Of a stretch of 50,334 nucleotides of DNA, positions 1 through 7,838 are shown one piece after another. The position numbers and the translations under genes were made by a program. Positions within the stretch are counted from its first letter, which is position 1; every line of letters starts with the position of its first letter. The notes beneath the pieces were generated by a model. It did not search any database. It was not told the origin of the DNA and saw only the letters and a list, made by a program, of their open reading frames with translations. This stretch comes from CAZDDI01 sp964504195 (lineage in GTDB: Bacteria > Chloroflexota > Anaerolineae > B4-G1 > SLSP01), in assembly GCA_964504195.1 (NCBI GenBank), contig CAZDDI010000028.1:1-50334 (forward strand). Direction: 5' to 3'.

Positions 1-78
1 AGAGGTATTTTTCAGATAAGAATCGTTCTTTATCCAATAATTTGTCGTATACCCGATGGGAAACGTGATTTTTAGTGC

Positions 79-106
79 TTGACAACCCGTTGCTTTTGAA
101 GATAAT
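79..106 (+). promoter_or_regulatory. sigma-70-type promoter of the pheST operon
   Basis: TTGACA at 79-84 and GATAAT at 101-106 are separated by 16 bp. Transcription would begin near 113, about 20 bases before the first T-box stem. Bases 1-78 show nothing recognisable. Confidence 0.65.
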
Positions 107-112
107 AAGCGC

Positions 113-466
113 AAGCACATATCCACAAGCTATGAAGGGGAAAAGTACGTGAGGGGAGCCGCCAGGGAGGTGGGGTCATAGACTGCAAGCCCCGCTCGGT
201 GTCAAACTCGCCGAAGTTCGCCCCGGAGCTGACATCTGAAACGTAACGTAATGCGTACTTCATAATGCGTAAAGGCTGTTGATGATACAGATTTTACGTA
301 GTACGAAGTACGCAGTATGTAAGTAGGATGCTCCGTCTGGCCCGGCGTTATCGGGGCAGCCCATCATTCGTGAGAATTGTGGGACTAAGCGGGCCGACAT
401 CGGCCAAGCAGGGTGGTACCGCGAGACACACGCTCTCGTCCCGGCAAGGGATGGGGGCGTTTTTTG
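113..466 (+). promoter_or_regulatory. T-box leader (tRNA-Phe sensing) of pheS-pheT
   Basis: The T-box consensus AGGGTGGTACCGCG lies at 410-423 and is followed by an intrinsic terminator. Upstream, a Stem I can be drawn. Its lower helix pairs GGGG (137-140) with CCCC (221-224). The internal loop has AGTA (144-147) on the 5' side and GAA (213-215) on the 3' side, which is the loop-E arrangement of T-boxes. The upper helix pairs GTGAG with CTCGC. The codon after GAA-G is TTC (217-219), a Phe specifier, matching the downstream PheRS genes. Known logic: uncharged tRNA-Phe stabilises the antiterminator and lets transcription reach pheST. The linker between Stem I and the T-box is unusually repeat-rich. 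Confidence 0.9.
431..465 (+). terminator. T-box intrinsic terminator
   Basis: CGCTCTCGTCCC (431-442) pairs along all 12 positions, allowing G-U, with GGGATGGGGGCG (448-459) around a GGCAA loop. A run of six T follows. It competes with the antiterminator containing the T-box motif. Confidence 0.85.
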
Positions 467-529
467 TTTAGTCAGATAGTCTCATAGTCAAGAAGTCGGG
501 CAGTCTTATAGTCAAGTATTTGGGGAATC

Positions 530-565
530 GACTACCGACTACCGACTACCGACTACCAGACTACC
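530..565 (+). repeat. GACTACC heptamer tandem repeat
   Basis: Four perfect head-to-tail copies of GACTACC (530-557) and a fifth after one extra base (559-565) lie between the T-box terminator and pheS. Related GTCAGATAGTC-like words precede them. No coding role is visible. Confidence 0.8.
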
Positions 566-601
566 AACTCTCATAGATTCTTGTAGCACAGGAGATATGC
601 C

Positions 602-1651
602 ATGACCTTATTCGACGATTTGGAACAGGTATACACGGAAGCGGCGGCGGCGCTGGCGGCGGCGGAGGATTCGACGGGGCTGGAAGCTTGGTACGCCGCG
701 ACTCTCAGCCGCAAGGGCGCGGTGACACTGCAAACGCGCGCGGTAGGGCAGCTTCCCAAAGAGGAGCGCCCTGCGTTCGGGCAGCGCGTCAACGAGATCA
801 AGGAAGCGTTGGAGGCGGCTTACGCCGTCCGCGCCGAGGCGATCAAGCAGGTGGAGTTGGCCCGCGCGCTCGAATCCGGCGCGATTGATGTCACGCTGCC
901 GGGGCGGCCTGTGGCGCAGGGGCATCTGCACCTCACCACGCGCACGCTGCGGCAGATCTACGACATCTTCGCCATGATGGGCTTCGAGGTGTACGAAGCG
1001 CCGGACGTGGAGCTGGAGGCGTATAACTTCGACCTGCTCAACATCCCCGATTATCATCCCGCGCGCGATATGTGGGACACGTTCTGGGTGCAAACGCCGC
1101 CCAATGAGCCGCGCCTGTTGTTGCGCACGCACACGTCACCGGGGCAGATTCGGGCGATGCGCGAGCGCGCGGCGGCGCAGGAGCCGATCCGCGTGATTTT
1201 GCCCGGCAAGTGCTACCGCTATGAGCAGATCACCGCTCGCAGCGAGCATCAGTTCTACCAGGTGGAGGGACTGGCAGTGGGGCGTGGCATCACACTGACC
1301 GATCTCATCGGCACGATGCACCAATTTGCTGAGCTGTTCTATGGCGAGGGGCGCAAAATTCGCGTGCGCAGCTCGTACTTCCCTTTTACCGAGCCGAGCG
1401 TGGAGGTGGACACGAACTGTATCCTCTGCGGCGGGAAGGGTTGCGGCGTCTGCAAGTACACCGGCTGGCTGGAAATCGCCGGTGCGGGGATGGTACATCC
1501 CGTGGTGCTGGAGAACGGCGGCTACGATCCGGCTGAGTGGAGCGGTTTCGCCTTCGGCATGGGCGTCGAGCGTCCCTCCATGATGAAGTACGATGTGAGC
1601 GACATCCGCCTGTACTATGGCAATGATCTGCGTTTCTTGCGGCAGTTCTGA
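602..1651 (+). CDS. pheS: phenylalanine--tRNA ligase alpha subunit
   Basis: Cytoplasmic catalytic subunit that charges tRNA-Phe as an alpha2beta2 enzyme with PheT. At 349 residues it has the usual bacterial length. An N-terminal coiled-coil arm (about 1-90) is followed by the class II catalytic core. Motif 2 is seen as YRYEQITARSEHQFYQVEG, and motif 3 as GFAFGMGVERPSMMKY near the C-terminus. A four-cysteine insert (CILC..GCGVC, about residues 275-285) looks like a zinc knuckle of the kind seen in some bacterial PheS proteins; that comparison is from memory. ATG 602 is preceded by AGGAG at suitable distance. Expression is probably governed by the upstream T-box. Its last ten coding bases are part of the tandem repeat that follows. 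Confidence 0.97.
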   Translation: MTLFDDLEQVYTEAAAALAAAEDSTGLEAWYAATLSRKGAVTLQTRAVGQLPKEERPAFGQRVNEIKEALEAAYAVRAEAIKQVELARALESGAIDVTLPGRPVAQGHLHLTTRTLRQIYDIFAMMGFEVYEAPDVELEAYNFDLLNIPDYHPARDMWDTFWVQTPPNEPRLLLRTHTSPGQIRAMRERAAAQEPIRVILPGKCYRYEQITARSEHQFYQVEGLAVGRGITLTDLIGTMHQFAELFYGEGRKIRVRSSYFPFTEPSVEVDTNCILCGGKGCGVCKYTGWLEIAGAGMVHPVVLENGGYDPAEWSGFAFGMGVERPSMMKYDVSDIRLYYGNDLRFLRQF

Positions 1652-2061
1652 TTTTTTCAACGCAAGGACGCAAAGCCGCCAGGACGCTAAGTTTTCTTGA
1701 TTTTCTTTGCGTCTTTGCACCCTTGCGTCTTTGCATTAACTAAACGAGGCAGTTCTGATATTTTCAACGCCAAGTCGCAAAGACGCNNNNNNNNNNNNNN
1801 NNNNNNNNNNNNNNNNNNNNNNNNNNNNNNNNNNNNNNNNNNNNNNNNNNNNNNNNNNNNNNNNNNNNNNNNNNNNNNNNNNNNNNCAGGACGCTAAGTT
1901 CTCTTGGTTTTTCTTTGCGCCTTTGCACCCTTGCGTCTTTGTATTAACTAAACGAGGCAGTTCTGATATTTTCAACGCCAAGTCGCAAAGACGCCAGGAC
2001 GCTAAGTTCTCTTGGTTTTTCTTTGCGCCTTTGCACCCTTGCGTCTTTGCGTTAACTAGAT
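1641..2061 (+). repeat. tandem ~105-bp repeat between pheS and pheT
   Basis: The word GGCAGTTCTGA recurs at 1641, 1748 and 1956. Each is followed by a closely similar stretch ending in CTTTGCGTCTTTG..TTAACTA. Periods are about 107 bases, then 208 (two units spanning the N gap). The unit begins with the final codons and stop of pheS, so the array arose by duplicating the pheS end plus the spacer. Within the unit, CGCAAAGACGC-type and GCGTCTTTGC-type words are mutually inverted, so transcripts could fold. Confidence 0.85.
1787..1886. other. assembly gap (100 N)
   Basis: Exactly 100 N lie inside the tandem repeat, with repeat sequence on both sides. This is a scaffold join that short reads could not cross. 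The real number of repeat units is unknown. Confidence 0.98.
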
Positions 2062-2073
2062 TTGGAGGCAAAC

Positions 2074-4635
2074 ATGAAAATCCCTCTTTCGTGGTTAAGT
2101 GATTATGTAGATATTTCCGACATTCCCGTTGCTGAACTCGCTGAACGGCTGACGCTCGCCGGTATGGAAGTTGAGGCCATCGAGACTGTCGGCTATCCCG
2201 GCGCGGAATTACCCTGGGATCCCCAGCGCATCACCACCGCCGAGGTGCTCGCGGTTGGGCCGCATCCCGACGCCGACCGGCTGGTGCTGGTGGAGGTGGA
2301 TTACGGCGGGCCGGAGCACGAGATCGCCGTGACCGGTGCGCCTAGCCTCTATGCGCACAAGGGCGAGAGCGACTTGCATCTCAAGGTCGCCTTCGCCTGG
2401 GAAGGCGCGATGCTCTACGACGGTCATGCCGAGGGCTTCGTGGCGCGTAAGCTCAAGGCCACCAAGGTGCGCGGTGTGCTCTCCCGCGCGATGGTCTGCT
2501 CGCAGAAGGAACTCGGCCTGGCCGATGTGCATGGCGACATCATCTACCTACCTGACGATACGCCCGTTGGCGTGCCGCTCACCGAAATCCTGGGCGATTA
2601 TGTGCTGAGTTTCGACATCAAAGGGCCGTTCGGCCATTTGCAGTGTGTCTACGGCATCGCCCGCGAAGCGGCGGCGATTTTCGGGCGTCCGCTCAAGCGC
2701 GATCCGCTGGAGGCTGCCGCTCGCCTGGGCTTGCATACTGTGGAGCAACCGGATTTCATCGAGCTGGCAATTCCCGACCCCGATCTCTGCCCGCGCTACA
2801 CGGCGACGTTGATTCGCGGCGTGAAAATCGCCCCTTCGCCGCTGTGGATGCAGCTCCGCCTGCAACGCGCCGGAATGCGCCCTATCAATAACATCGTGGA
2901 TATCACCAATTATGTGATGCTCGAACTCGGCGAGCCACTGCACGCCTTCGATTACCACGTCCTGCGGGCGCTGCCCGGCGGCGAGAAACCCGCCATTATT
3001 GTGCGCCGCGCCGTTGCGGGCGAGCGCATGAAGACGCTGGATGAGGGCGAGCGCGTTTTCGATGGCGAGATGTGCCTCATCACCGATGGCGGTGGCCCGG
3101 TGGCCGTGGCGGGCGTCATGGGCGGCTTGGACAGCGAGGTGGAAGACACCACCGAGGACATCCTGCTCGAAGCGGCCAACTTCCATTTCCTCAACGTGCG
3201 GCGCACTAGCCAGGTGCTCAAGATGAGTACGGAATCGGGCAGCCGCTTCGGTAAGCGGGTGGATCCAGAACTGCCGCTGGCTGCCGGGGCGCGCGCGGCG
3301 GAGCTTATGGCGGAGTTGTCCGGCGGCGTGGTAGACCCCATCGCTGGCGATCTCTACCCCGGTAAACCCGCGCCGGTGGCGTTGGCGTATACGCCTGCTT
3401 TGGCGGATCGCATCCTCGGCGTGACAATTCCGCCGGAGGAGCAACATCGCATCCTCACCGCGCTGGAGTTTCAGGTAACTCCCCTCTCCCTCGAAGGGAG
3501 AGGGGCCGGGGGTGAGGGTTGGGAGGTTGCTGTGCCTTCCTATCGCCTCGACGTGCGCCGTCCGGTGGATTTAGTGGAAGAAATCGCCCGCATCTACGGC
3601 TACGACCGTTTCCCGCATACGCTTATTGATGAGGCCCTGCCGCCGCTGCGCCGCAACGTGCCGCTGGAAGAGGAAGAGCGCGTGCGCGACTTGCTCGTAG
3701 GGCTGGGGCTGGATGAGATTATCAGCTACTCGCTCATTGATCCCGGCGACGAGGCGCGGCTGGTTCTGGGCGACGGGACGCTGCCCGCGCTGGGCGAAAT
3801 CGTCATCCTGCGAAACGCCCTCGCCCCAGAACGCTCGCAGATGCGGCGGACGCTGCTCTCCGGCGCGCTGCGCACGGCGCGTAACAACCTGCGCCACATC
3901 GAGCGTGTCGCGCTGTTCGAGGTGGGTCATATCCATTACCGCGCCGCCGCGCCTGATCCCGCCGCCGGGGAAACCGGTGTGCTGGAACCGCGCCGCCTCG
4001 CTATCCTGCTCACCGGCCCGCGCCAGGGGCAGTGGTTCGAGGCCACCGATCGCGCGCCGCTGGACTACTTCGACCTCAAGGGGATTGCCGAGGCGCTGCT
4101 GGAACGGCTGGCGCTGAGTGATAAGGCGCAGTGGGAGCGGGGCGTGCATCCCAGCTTCCATCCGGGGCGCTGCGCCCGCGTCATCGTCGGCGAGCGCGAA
4201 CTCGGCCACATTGGCGAGCTGCATCCGCTGGTGCGCGAGGCGTTCGACCTGCCGGAACAACCCGTCTCCCTGCTGGAATGGGACTTCGAGGCCCTGCTCG
4301 ACGCCGCCCGCGATGCCGAGGCGAGCAAGCATATTGGCGCCATTTCCGCGTACCCGCCGGTGCATGAAGACCTCGCTCTGGTGGTGGATGAGGCCATGCC
4401 CACGCTCGATGTGCAGCGGGCGATCATCCAGGCGGGGTTGCCGCTCGTCACCCGCGCCCTGCTCTTCGACATCTATCGAGGGCCGCAGGTGGGCGCGGGC
4501 AAGAAGAGCCTCGCTTTCGCGCTCACTTACCAATCGCCCGGCAAGGCGTTGGATGAGAAGGACGTGGAGAAACTGCGTGGGCGCATCATCAAAACGGTGG
4601 AGAAGCAGCTCGGTGCGAAGTTGCGCAGCGTGTGA
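2074..4635 (+). CDS. pheT: phenylalanine--tRNA ligase beta subunit
   Basis: Partner of PheS; it binds tRNA and edits mischarged Tyr-tRNA. Domains in order: N-terminal segment starting MKIPLSWLSDYVDIS, an EMAP/OB tRNA-binding domain (about 40-160, PHPDADRLVLVEVDYG), B3/B4 editing region, B5 domain, catalytic-like core and a C-terminal ferredoxin-like anticodon-binding domain (about 760-853). ATG 2074 is chosen because GGAGG at 2064-2068 lies five bases upstream; the in-frame TTG at 2062 would overlap that site. At 853 residues it is slightly long. Part of the excess is about 14 residues (TPLSLEGRGAGGEG, near 467-481) encoded by a palindromic intergenic-type repeat inserted in frame. The frame is intact, so the protein is probably functional. 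Confidence 0.97.
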   Translation: MKIPLSWLSDYVDISDIPVAELAERLTLAGMEVEAIETVGYPGAELPWDPQRITTAEVLAVGPHPDADRLVLVEVDYGGPEHEIAVTGAPSLYAHKGESDLHLKVAFAWEGAMLYDGHAEGFVARKLKATKVRGVLSRAMVCSQKELGLADVHGDIIYLPDDTPVGVPLTEILGDYVLSFDIKGPFGHLQCVYGIAREAAAIFGRPLKRDPLEAAARLGLHTVEQPDFIELAIPDPDLCPRYTATLIRGVKIAPSPLWMQLRLQRAGMRPINNIVDITNYVMLELGEPLHAFDYHVLRALPGGEKPAIIVRRAVAGERMKTLDEGERVFDGEMCLITDGGGPVAVAGVMGGLDSEVEDTTEDILLEAANFHFLNVRRTSQVLKMSTESGSRFGKRVDPELPLAAGARAAELMAELSGGVVDPIAGDLYPGKPAPVALAYTPALADRILGVTIPPEEQHRILTALEFQVTPLSLEGRGAGGEGWEVAVPSYRLDVRRPVDLVEEIARIYGYDRFPHTLIDEALPPLRRNVPLEEEERVRDLLVGLGLDEIISYSLIDPGDEARLVLGDGTLPALGEIVILRNALAPERSQMRRTLLSGALRTARNNLRHIERVALFEVGHIHYRAAAPDPAAGETGVLEPRRLAILLTGPRQGQWFEATDRAPLDYFDLKGIAEALLERLALSDKAQWERGVHPSFHPGRCARVIVGERELGHIGELHPLVREAFDLPEQPVSLLEWDFEALLDAARDAEASKHIGAISAYPPVHEDLALVVDEAMPTLDVQRAIIQAGLPLVTRALLFDIYRGPQVGAGKKSLAFALTYQSPGKALDEKDVEKLRGRIIKTVEKQLGAKLRSV
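3481..3519 (+). repeat. C/G-rich palindromic repeat inside pheT
   Basis: CCCCTCTCCCTCGAAGGGAG continues as AGGGGCCGGGGGTGAGGG. The CTCTCCCT/AGGGAGAG arms surround CGA. The same type of element (CCTCACCCCCTGGCCCCCTC...GGGGAGGGGGAG) occurs in reverse orientation at about 50197-50247, where it is intergenic. In pheT it preserves the frame. Confidence 0.85.
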
Positions 4636-4676
4636 GGGTCTGAAAACGCTGCTGATAACTATTCTGGAGGAATCTA

Positions 4677-5552
4677 ATGACTGAAACACTTACTTTACGC
4701 GAGGCGCGGTTGGCTTTCATTGGCGGCGGCATGATGGCGCAGGCGATGATTCATGCGCTGTTGGAAGCGGGGGAATCGCAGCCTGATCACATCACCGCGA
4801 GCGATCCGGTGGCGGCGCGGCGTACATTGTTGCAGACCCGCTACGGCATTCGTGTAACCGATAATAACGTGGCGGCTATCGCCACTGCCGATATTATCGT
4901 ACTGGCGATCAAGCCGCAGATGGCACAGCCAGTGATGCAGGAACTACAGGGGCGCGTCCCTGCGCATGCGCTTGTGCTCTCCATTATCGCTGGGACGCCT
5001 CTCGCCGTGATGCGCGCCGGGCTACAGCACGAGGCGATTATCCGCACGATGCCCAATACCCCCGCCCAGATCAGCGCCGGCATGACAGTGTGGACAGCCT
5101 CATCTGCCGTCACCCCCGCGCAGCGCGAGCAGGCGCAGGCCATCCTCAAGACGTTTGGGGTAGAGATGTGCGTCGCCCGCGAGGAGATGCTCGATATGGC
5201 AACTGCAGTCAGCGGCACCGGGCCTACCTACATCTTCCTGCTGATGGAGGCGTGGGTGGATGCGGCGGTGCATCTGGGCTTCTCGCGCCAGGAGGCGCTG
5301 ACGCTCGTCTTTCAAACGGCGAAAGGCTCGGTGGCATACGCGGAGCAATCCAGCCTGCACCTGGCGGAACTGCGGAATATGGTCACGTCGCCCGGCGGCA
5401 CCAGCGCAGAAGCCATTTATCAGCTGGAAAAAGGTGGGATGCGGACGATCCTGTCAAAGGCTATTTGGGCCGCGTACCAGAAATCGCAACGGCTAGGGCA
5501 GCGCGCTCAGGAGCCGCCCCTGGCCCCGCTCAAGGTAGATAACGGCAATTAA
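4677..5552 (+). CDS. proC: pyrroline-5-carboxylate reductase
   Basis: Last step of proline synthesis: reduces 1-pyrroline-5-carboxylate with NAD(P)H in the cytoplasm. The N-terminal Rossmann motif FIGGGMMAQAMI sits near residues 14-25. The family signature in the C-terminal half is clear (AVSGTGPTYIFLLMEA, then MVTSPGGTSAEAI). At 291 residues it is slightly longer than the family's usual 265-280, with a short N-terminal extension (MTETLTLREAR). ATG 4677 is preceded by TGGAGG at 4665-4670. It lies 41 bp after pheT in the same direction and may share the transcript, although no metabolic link is needed. Confidence 0.96.
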   Translation: MTETLTLREARLAFIGGGMMAQAMIHALLEAGESQPDHITASDPVAARRTLLQTRYGIRVTDNNVAAIATADIIVLAIKPQMAQPVMQELQGRVPAHALVLSIIAGTPLAVMRAGLQHEAIIRTMPNTPAQISAGMTVWTASSAVTPAQREQAQAILKTFGVEMCVAREEMLDMATAVSGTGPTYIFLLMEAWVDAAVHLGFSRQEALTLVFQTAKGSVAYAEQSSLHLAELRNMVTSPGGTSAEAIYQLEKGGMRTILSKAIWAAYQKSQRLGQRAQEPPLAPLKVDNGN

Positions 5553-5580
5553 ATCGGCAAAACGTGAGAGTAATTGGGGA

Positions 5581-6369
5581 ATGGTTTTTTCTCGGTTGAT
5601 TTATTACTGTGCTTCTATTTTTACGTTGCTAGTAGGCATCCGCAATTGGCCGCAGGTGGTGCGGCTCTTCTTAGGGTGCTCCGTGCCGCGTCCGTTTGTG
5701 GTCACCCTGCACAAGGGGCTGCGCTTCCAAGTGCGCACGCCGATGGATGTCTGGATCGTCAAAGAAACGGTGTTAGAGCATTGCTATGAGCGACAGGGAA
5801 CGCCGGTGGGGGATGGCTGGACAATTGTGGATGTGGGGGCCGGGATTGGTGATTTTGCCATTCTGGCCGCGAGTCTCTCGGCGGATAATCGCCTCTTTGC
5901 CTTTGAGCCGTTCCCGGAATCATTCGCGCTGTTGCTGAAAAACCTACAACTTAATGGCATTGCCAATGTGGTGCCGCTGGCCCAGGCTATTAGTGGTGTG
6001 AGTGGAACGTTGTCGTTGGATTTATCTGCTCCCGAAGCCGTGCAAATCGGGACAGCGCAGGAGTTAGCGGTGCAGACAGTCACGGTGCCGGCCCTGTCGT
6101 TGGGGGATGCCTTTGCCCAGTTGTCCATTCAAAATTGTGATTTACTGAAGTTGGATTGCGAAGGGGCTGAGTTCCCCATCCTGCTACATGCGCCGGAACG
6201 TGTGCTTCAGCAGATTGATCGGATTGTGATGGAAGTCCACGATAGCGCGGAGTATCAACGGCAAGAGCTGGTGGATTTGCTCACGCGGGCCGGGTTCCGC
6301 GTGAGCCTTGCACCCAATCCGGTTCACCGGCATTTGGGATTTTTGTACGCTGAAAGGCGGAGGGGATGA
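5581..6369 (+). CDS. FkbM-family methyltransferase
   Basis: SAM-dependent methyltransferase of the FkbM type, usually an O-methyltransferase acting on glycans or secondary metabolites; the substrate cannot be told here. The SAM-binding motif IVDVGAGIGDFAI lies near residue 80, the acidic second strand is FAFEPFPES, and the FkbM signature LLKLDCEGAEFPIL is near 185. A hydrophobic N-terminus (LIYYCASIFTLLVGIR) could be a membrane anchor or a buried helix. The stop overlaps the next start as ATGA, so the two are probably translated together. There is no polysaccharide cluster nearby. Confidence 0.85.
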   Translation: MVFSRLIYYCASIFTLLVGIRNWPQVVRLFLGCSVPRPFVVTLHKGLRFQVRTPMDVWIVKETVLEHCYERQGTPVGDGWTIVDVGAGIGDFAILAASLSADNRLFAFEPFPESFALLLKNLQLNGIANVVPLAQAISGVSGTLSLDLSAPEAVQIGTAQELAVQTVTVPALSLGDAFAQLSIQNCDLLKLDCEGAEFPILLHAPERVLQQIDRIVMEVHDSAEYQRQELVDLLTRAGFRVSLAPNPVHRHLGFLYAERRRG

Positions 6370-6860
6370 TAGCGACGGACGTTGAAGATTTTGAGGATAC
6401 TATCGGGTTGGAAGCTTATGTGGTGGATCAGCTAGCCGGTGGGGTCACAGCGGATAAAATTATTTTCGCGGTGGCGCAACGCCAGCAATGGCGTTGGTCA
6501 CGCGCAGAAGATTTTGTCAACTTGATTGCGACACAACAGAGTGAAACCATTCTCGACCGTCAGAAACCATTACTCCGGGTGATGAGCGTATTATTGCTTG
6601 TGACTGGATTTGTTATAGTGTTTGTGACCTTGTCTACCATAATGGTGTATGTGAATCACTTGATGAGTCAGCGTATGTCTGATGTGGAATTTCTAGCGAC
6701 ATTTATGGGTGCGCTTGGTGCTGTTATAGGGCGCGATTTTATGCAGTTGATGTTAGGCCTGAGTTTGTTGATTGCTGGGGCGGTGGGGTGGATCAAAACC
6801 CTGCCCCCGCGCATCCCGCCCGCATTAGACTATGGGGTGGATGAGGATGATGTTCAGTAG
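6366..6860 (+). CDS. small membrane protein with two helices, function unknown
   Basis: 164 residues with no family I recognise. About 65 soluble N-terminal residues (rich in Asp, Glu, Gln, Trp) precede a first membrane helix near 70-94 (VLLLVTGFVIVFVTLSTIMV). A second lies near 108-138 (MGALGAVIGRDFMQLMLGLS onward). The acidic tail ends DYGVDEDDVQ. The start overlaps the FkbM gene by four bases (ATGA), which supports it as a real, coupled gene. It could be an accessory or anchoring partner of the methyltransferase; that is inference from position only. Confidence 0.75.
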   Translation: MIATDVEDFEDTIGLEAYVVDQLAGGVTADKIIFAVAQRQQWRWSRAEDFVNLIATQQSETILDRQKPLLRVMSVLLLVTGFVIVFVTLSTIMVYVNHLMSQRMSDVEFLATFMGALGAVIGRDFMQLMLGLSLLIAGAVGWIKTLPPRIPPALDYGVDEDDVQ

Positions 6861-6877
6861 ATCACGAAATGCTCCCA

Positions 6878-6922
6878 GGGGATCGCTAGATCCCCGTTCT
6901 GGGCTGGATCACCAGCCAGCCC
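6878..6922 (+). repeat. paired hairpins, GGATCGCTAGATCC core
   Basis: The first hairpin is GGGGATC-GCTA-GATCCCC (6878-6895). The second is GGGCTGG...CCAGCCC (6901-6922) and contains GGATCACCAG. AAGCAAAT follows. The same layout and core recur at 26529-26576. It may end the FkbM transcript but has no T run. Confidence 0.75.
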
Positions 6923-7042
6923 AAGCAAATTGCAATTAATTGACGCTGTATAAAATGCTTTGATACCGCTTTGTTAGGTTCCCGATAGGCAATCGGCTGC
7001 CGCTTGTGTTAAGGTGGAGTCACACTTTGCGGAGGGGTGACG

Positions 7043-7720
7043 ATGAATACACAAGCACAGTCTACGCGGGCGAACCCATTAACGGGGTTTTACACTTTTG
7101 GCGAAGAGCTCTTTCACAGTATTACGCATGGCATCGGGGCTGCGTTGAGCCTGGTTGGGTTGATTGTTCTGGTGACGTTGGCTGCTACACAGGGTAATGT
7201 TTATCAGGTAGTAAGTTTTAGCATCTATGGTGCGACACTGGTGCTGCTTTACACCGCTTCTACCTTGTACCATGGCGCGCGCAAGCCCAACCTTAAGCGG
7301 GCCTTCAAGGTTATGGATCATGCCGCGATTTATTTGCTGATTGCCGGAACGTATACCCCGTTCCTATTGGTTGCGATGCGCGGTGCATGGGGCTGGATAT
7401 TATTGGCGATCATCTGGGGAGTGGCGTTGACCGGAGTGGGTCTTAAGGTTGCTTTCGTCCAGCGCTTTCAAAAGGCTTCCGTGCTGACCTATCTGTTGAT
7501 GGGTTGGTTATGTGTAATTGCCGGAGGGCAACTCTGGGCAAGCCTATCACCTGCGGGATTATTTTGGCTGGCTGCCGGGGGCGTGTGTTATACAGTGGGG
7601 GTGCTTTTCTATGCGATGAAGCGCGTCCGTTATGCTCACGCGGTGTGGCATCTTTTTGTGTTGGGCGGGAGCGCTTGCCACTACCTAGCGGTGTTACTTG
7701 CATTAGCACCGTTATCATAG
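7043..7720 (+). CDS. trhA: TrhA / hemolysin III family (PAQR-type) membrane protein
   Basis: Seven-helix membrane protein of the hemolysin III/YqfA/PAQR superfamily. Members are linked to membrane energetics and fluidity and are not true haemolysins. The N-terminal signature EELFHSITHGIGAALSL carries the conserved His. STLYHGARKP and VMDHAAIYLLIAGTYTPFLL follow, and the last helix begins HAVWHLFVLGGSACHYLAV with the conserved His residues. Length (225 residues) is typical. ATG 7043 is preferred over GTG 7037 because GGAGGGG (7031-7037) is the ribosome site. The 180-base upstream gap holds the paired hairpins and a possible TTGACG element at 6940. Confidence 0.92.
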   Translation: MNTQAQSTRANPLTGFYTFGEELFHSITHGIGAALSLVGLIVLVTLAATQGNVYQVVSFSIYGATLVLLYTASTLYHGARKPNLKRAFKVMDHAAIYLLIAGTYTPFLLVAMRGAWGWILLAIIWGVALTGVGLKVAFVQRFQKASVLTYLLMGWLCVIAGGQLWASLSPAGLFWLAAGGVCYTVGVLFYAMKRVRYAHAVWHLFVLGGSACHYLAVLLALAPLS

Positions 7721-7724
7721 ACAT

Positions 7725-7815
7725 GACTTACGTAACGACGTTGCTTGAGCCTGTCGAAGGTGGCGGCTAGCAGGCCCCTTTGTGTGCAGCTCAAGGTACG
7801 TTTTTTGCGTAAGTC
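7725..7815. repeat. MITE-like inverted-repeat element (GACTTACG ends)
   Basis: A 91-bp element starts GACTTACGTAACGACGTTGC and its reverse complement starts GACTTACGCAAAAAACGTAC. Both continue into CTTGAGC, giving imperfect terminal inverted repeats of about 27 bp. The interior contains TTGAGCCTGTCGAAGG, a repeat found elsewhere here. It lies between trhA and the kinase-like gene. Confidence 0.65.
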
Positions 7816-7838
7816 CTAAGGATATTGGATTGGAGGCT

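Noticed and set aside
1697..2071. Frames running through the N gap
   Set aside because: They consist of repeat sequence and unknown bases.
2062..2073. TTG start of pheT
   Set aside because: It overlaps the GGAGG ribosome site that serves ATG 2074, and MKIPLSWL is the usual PheT start.
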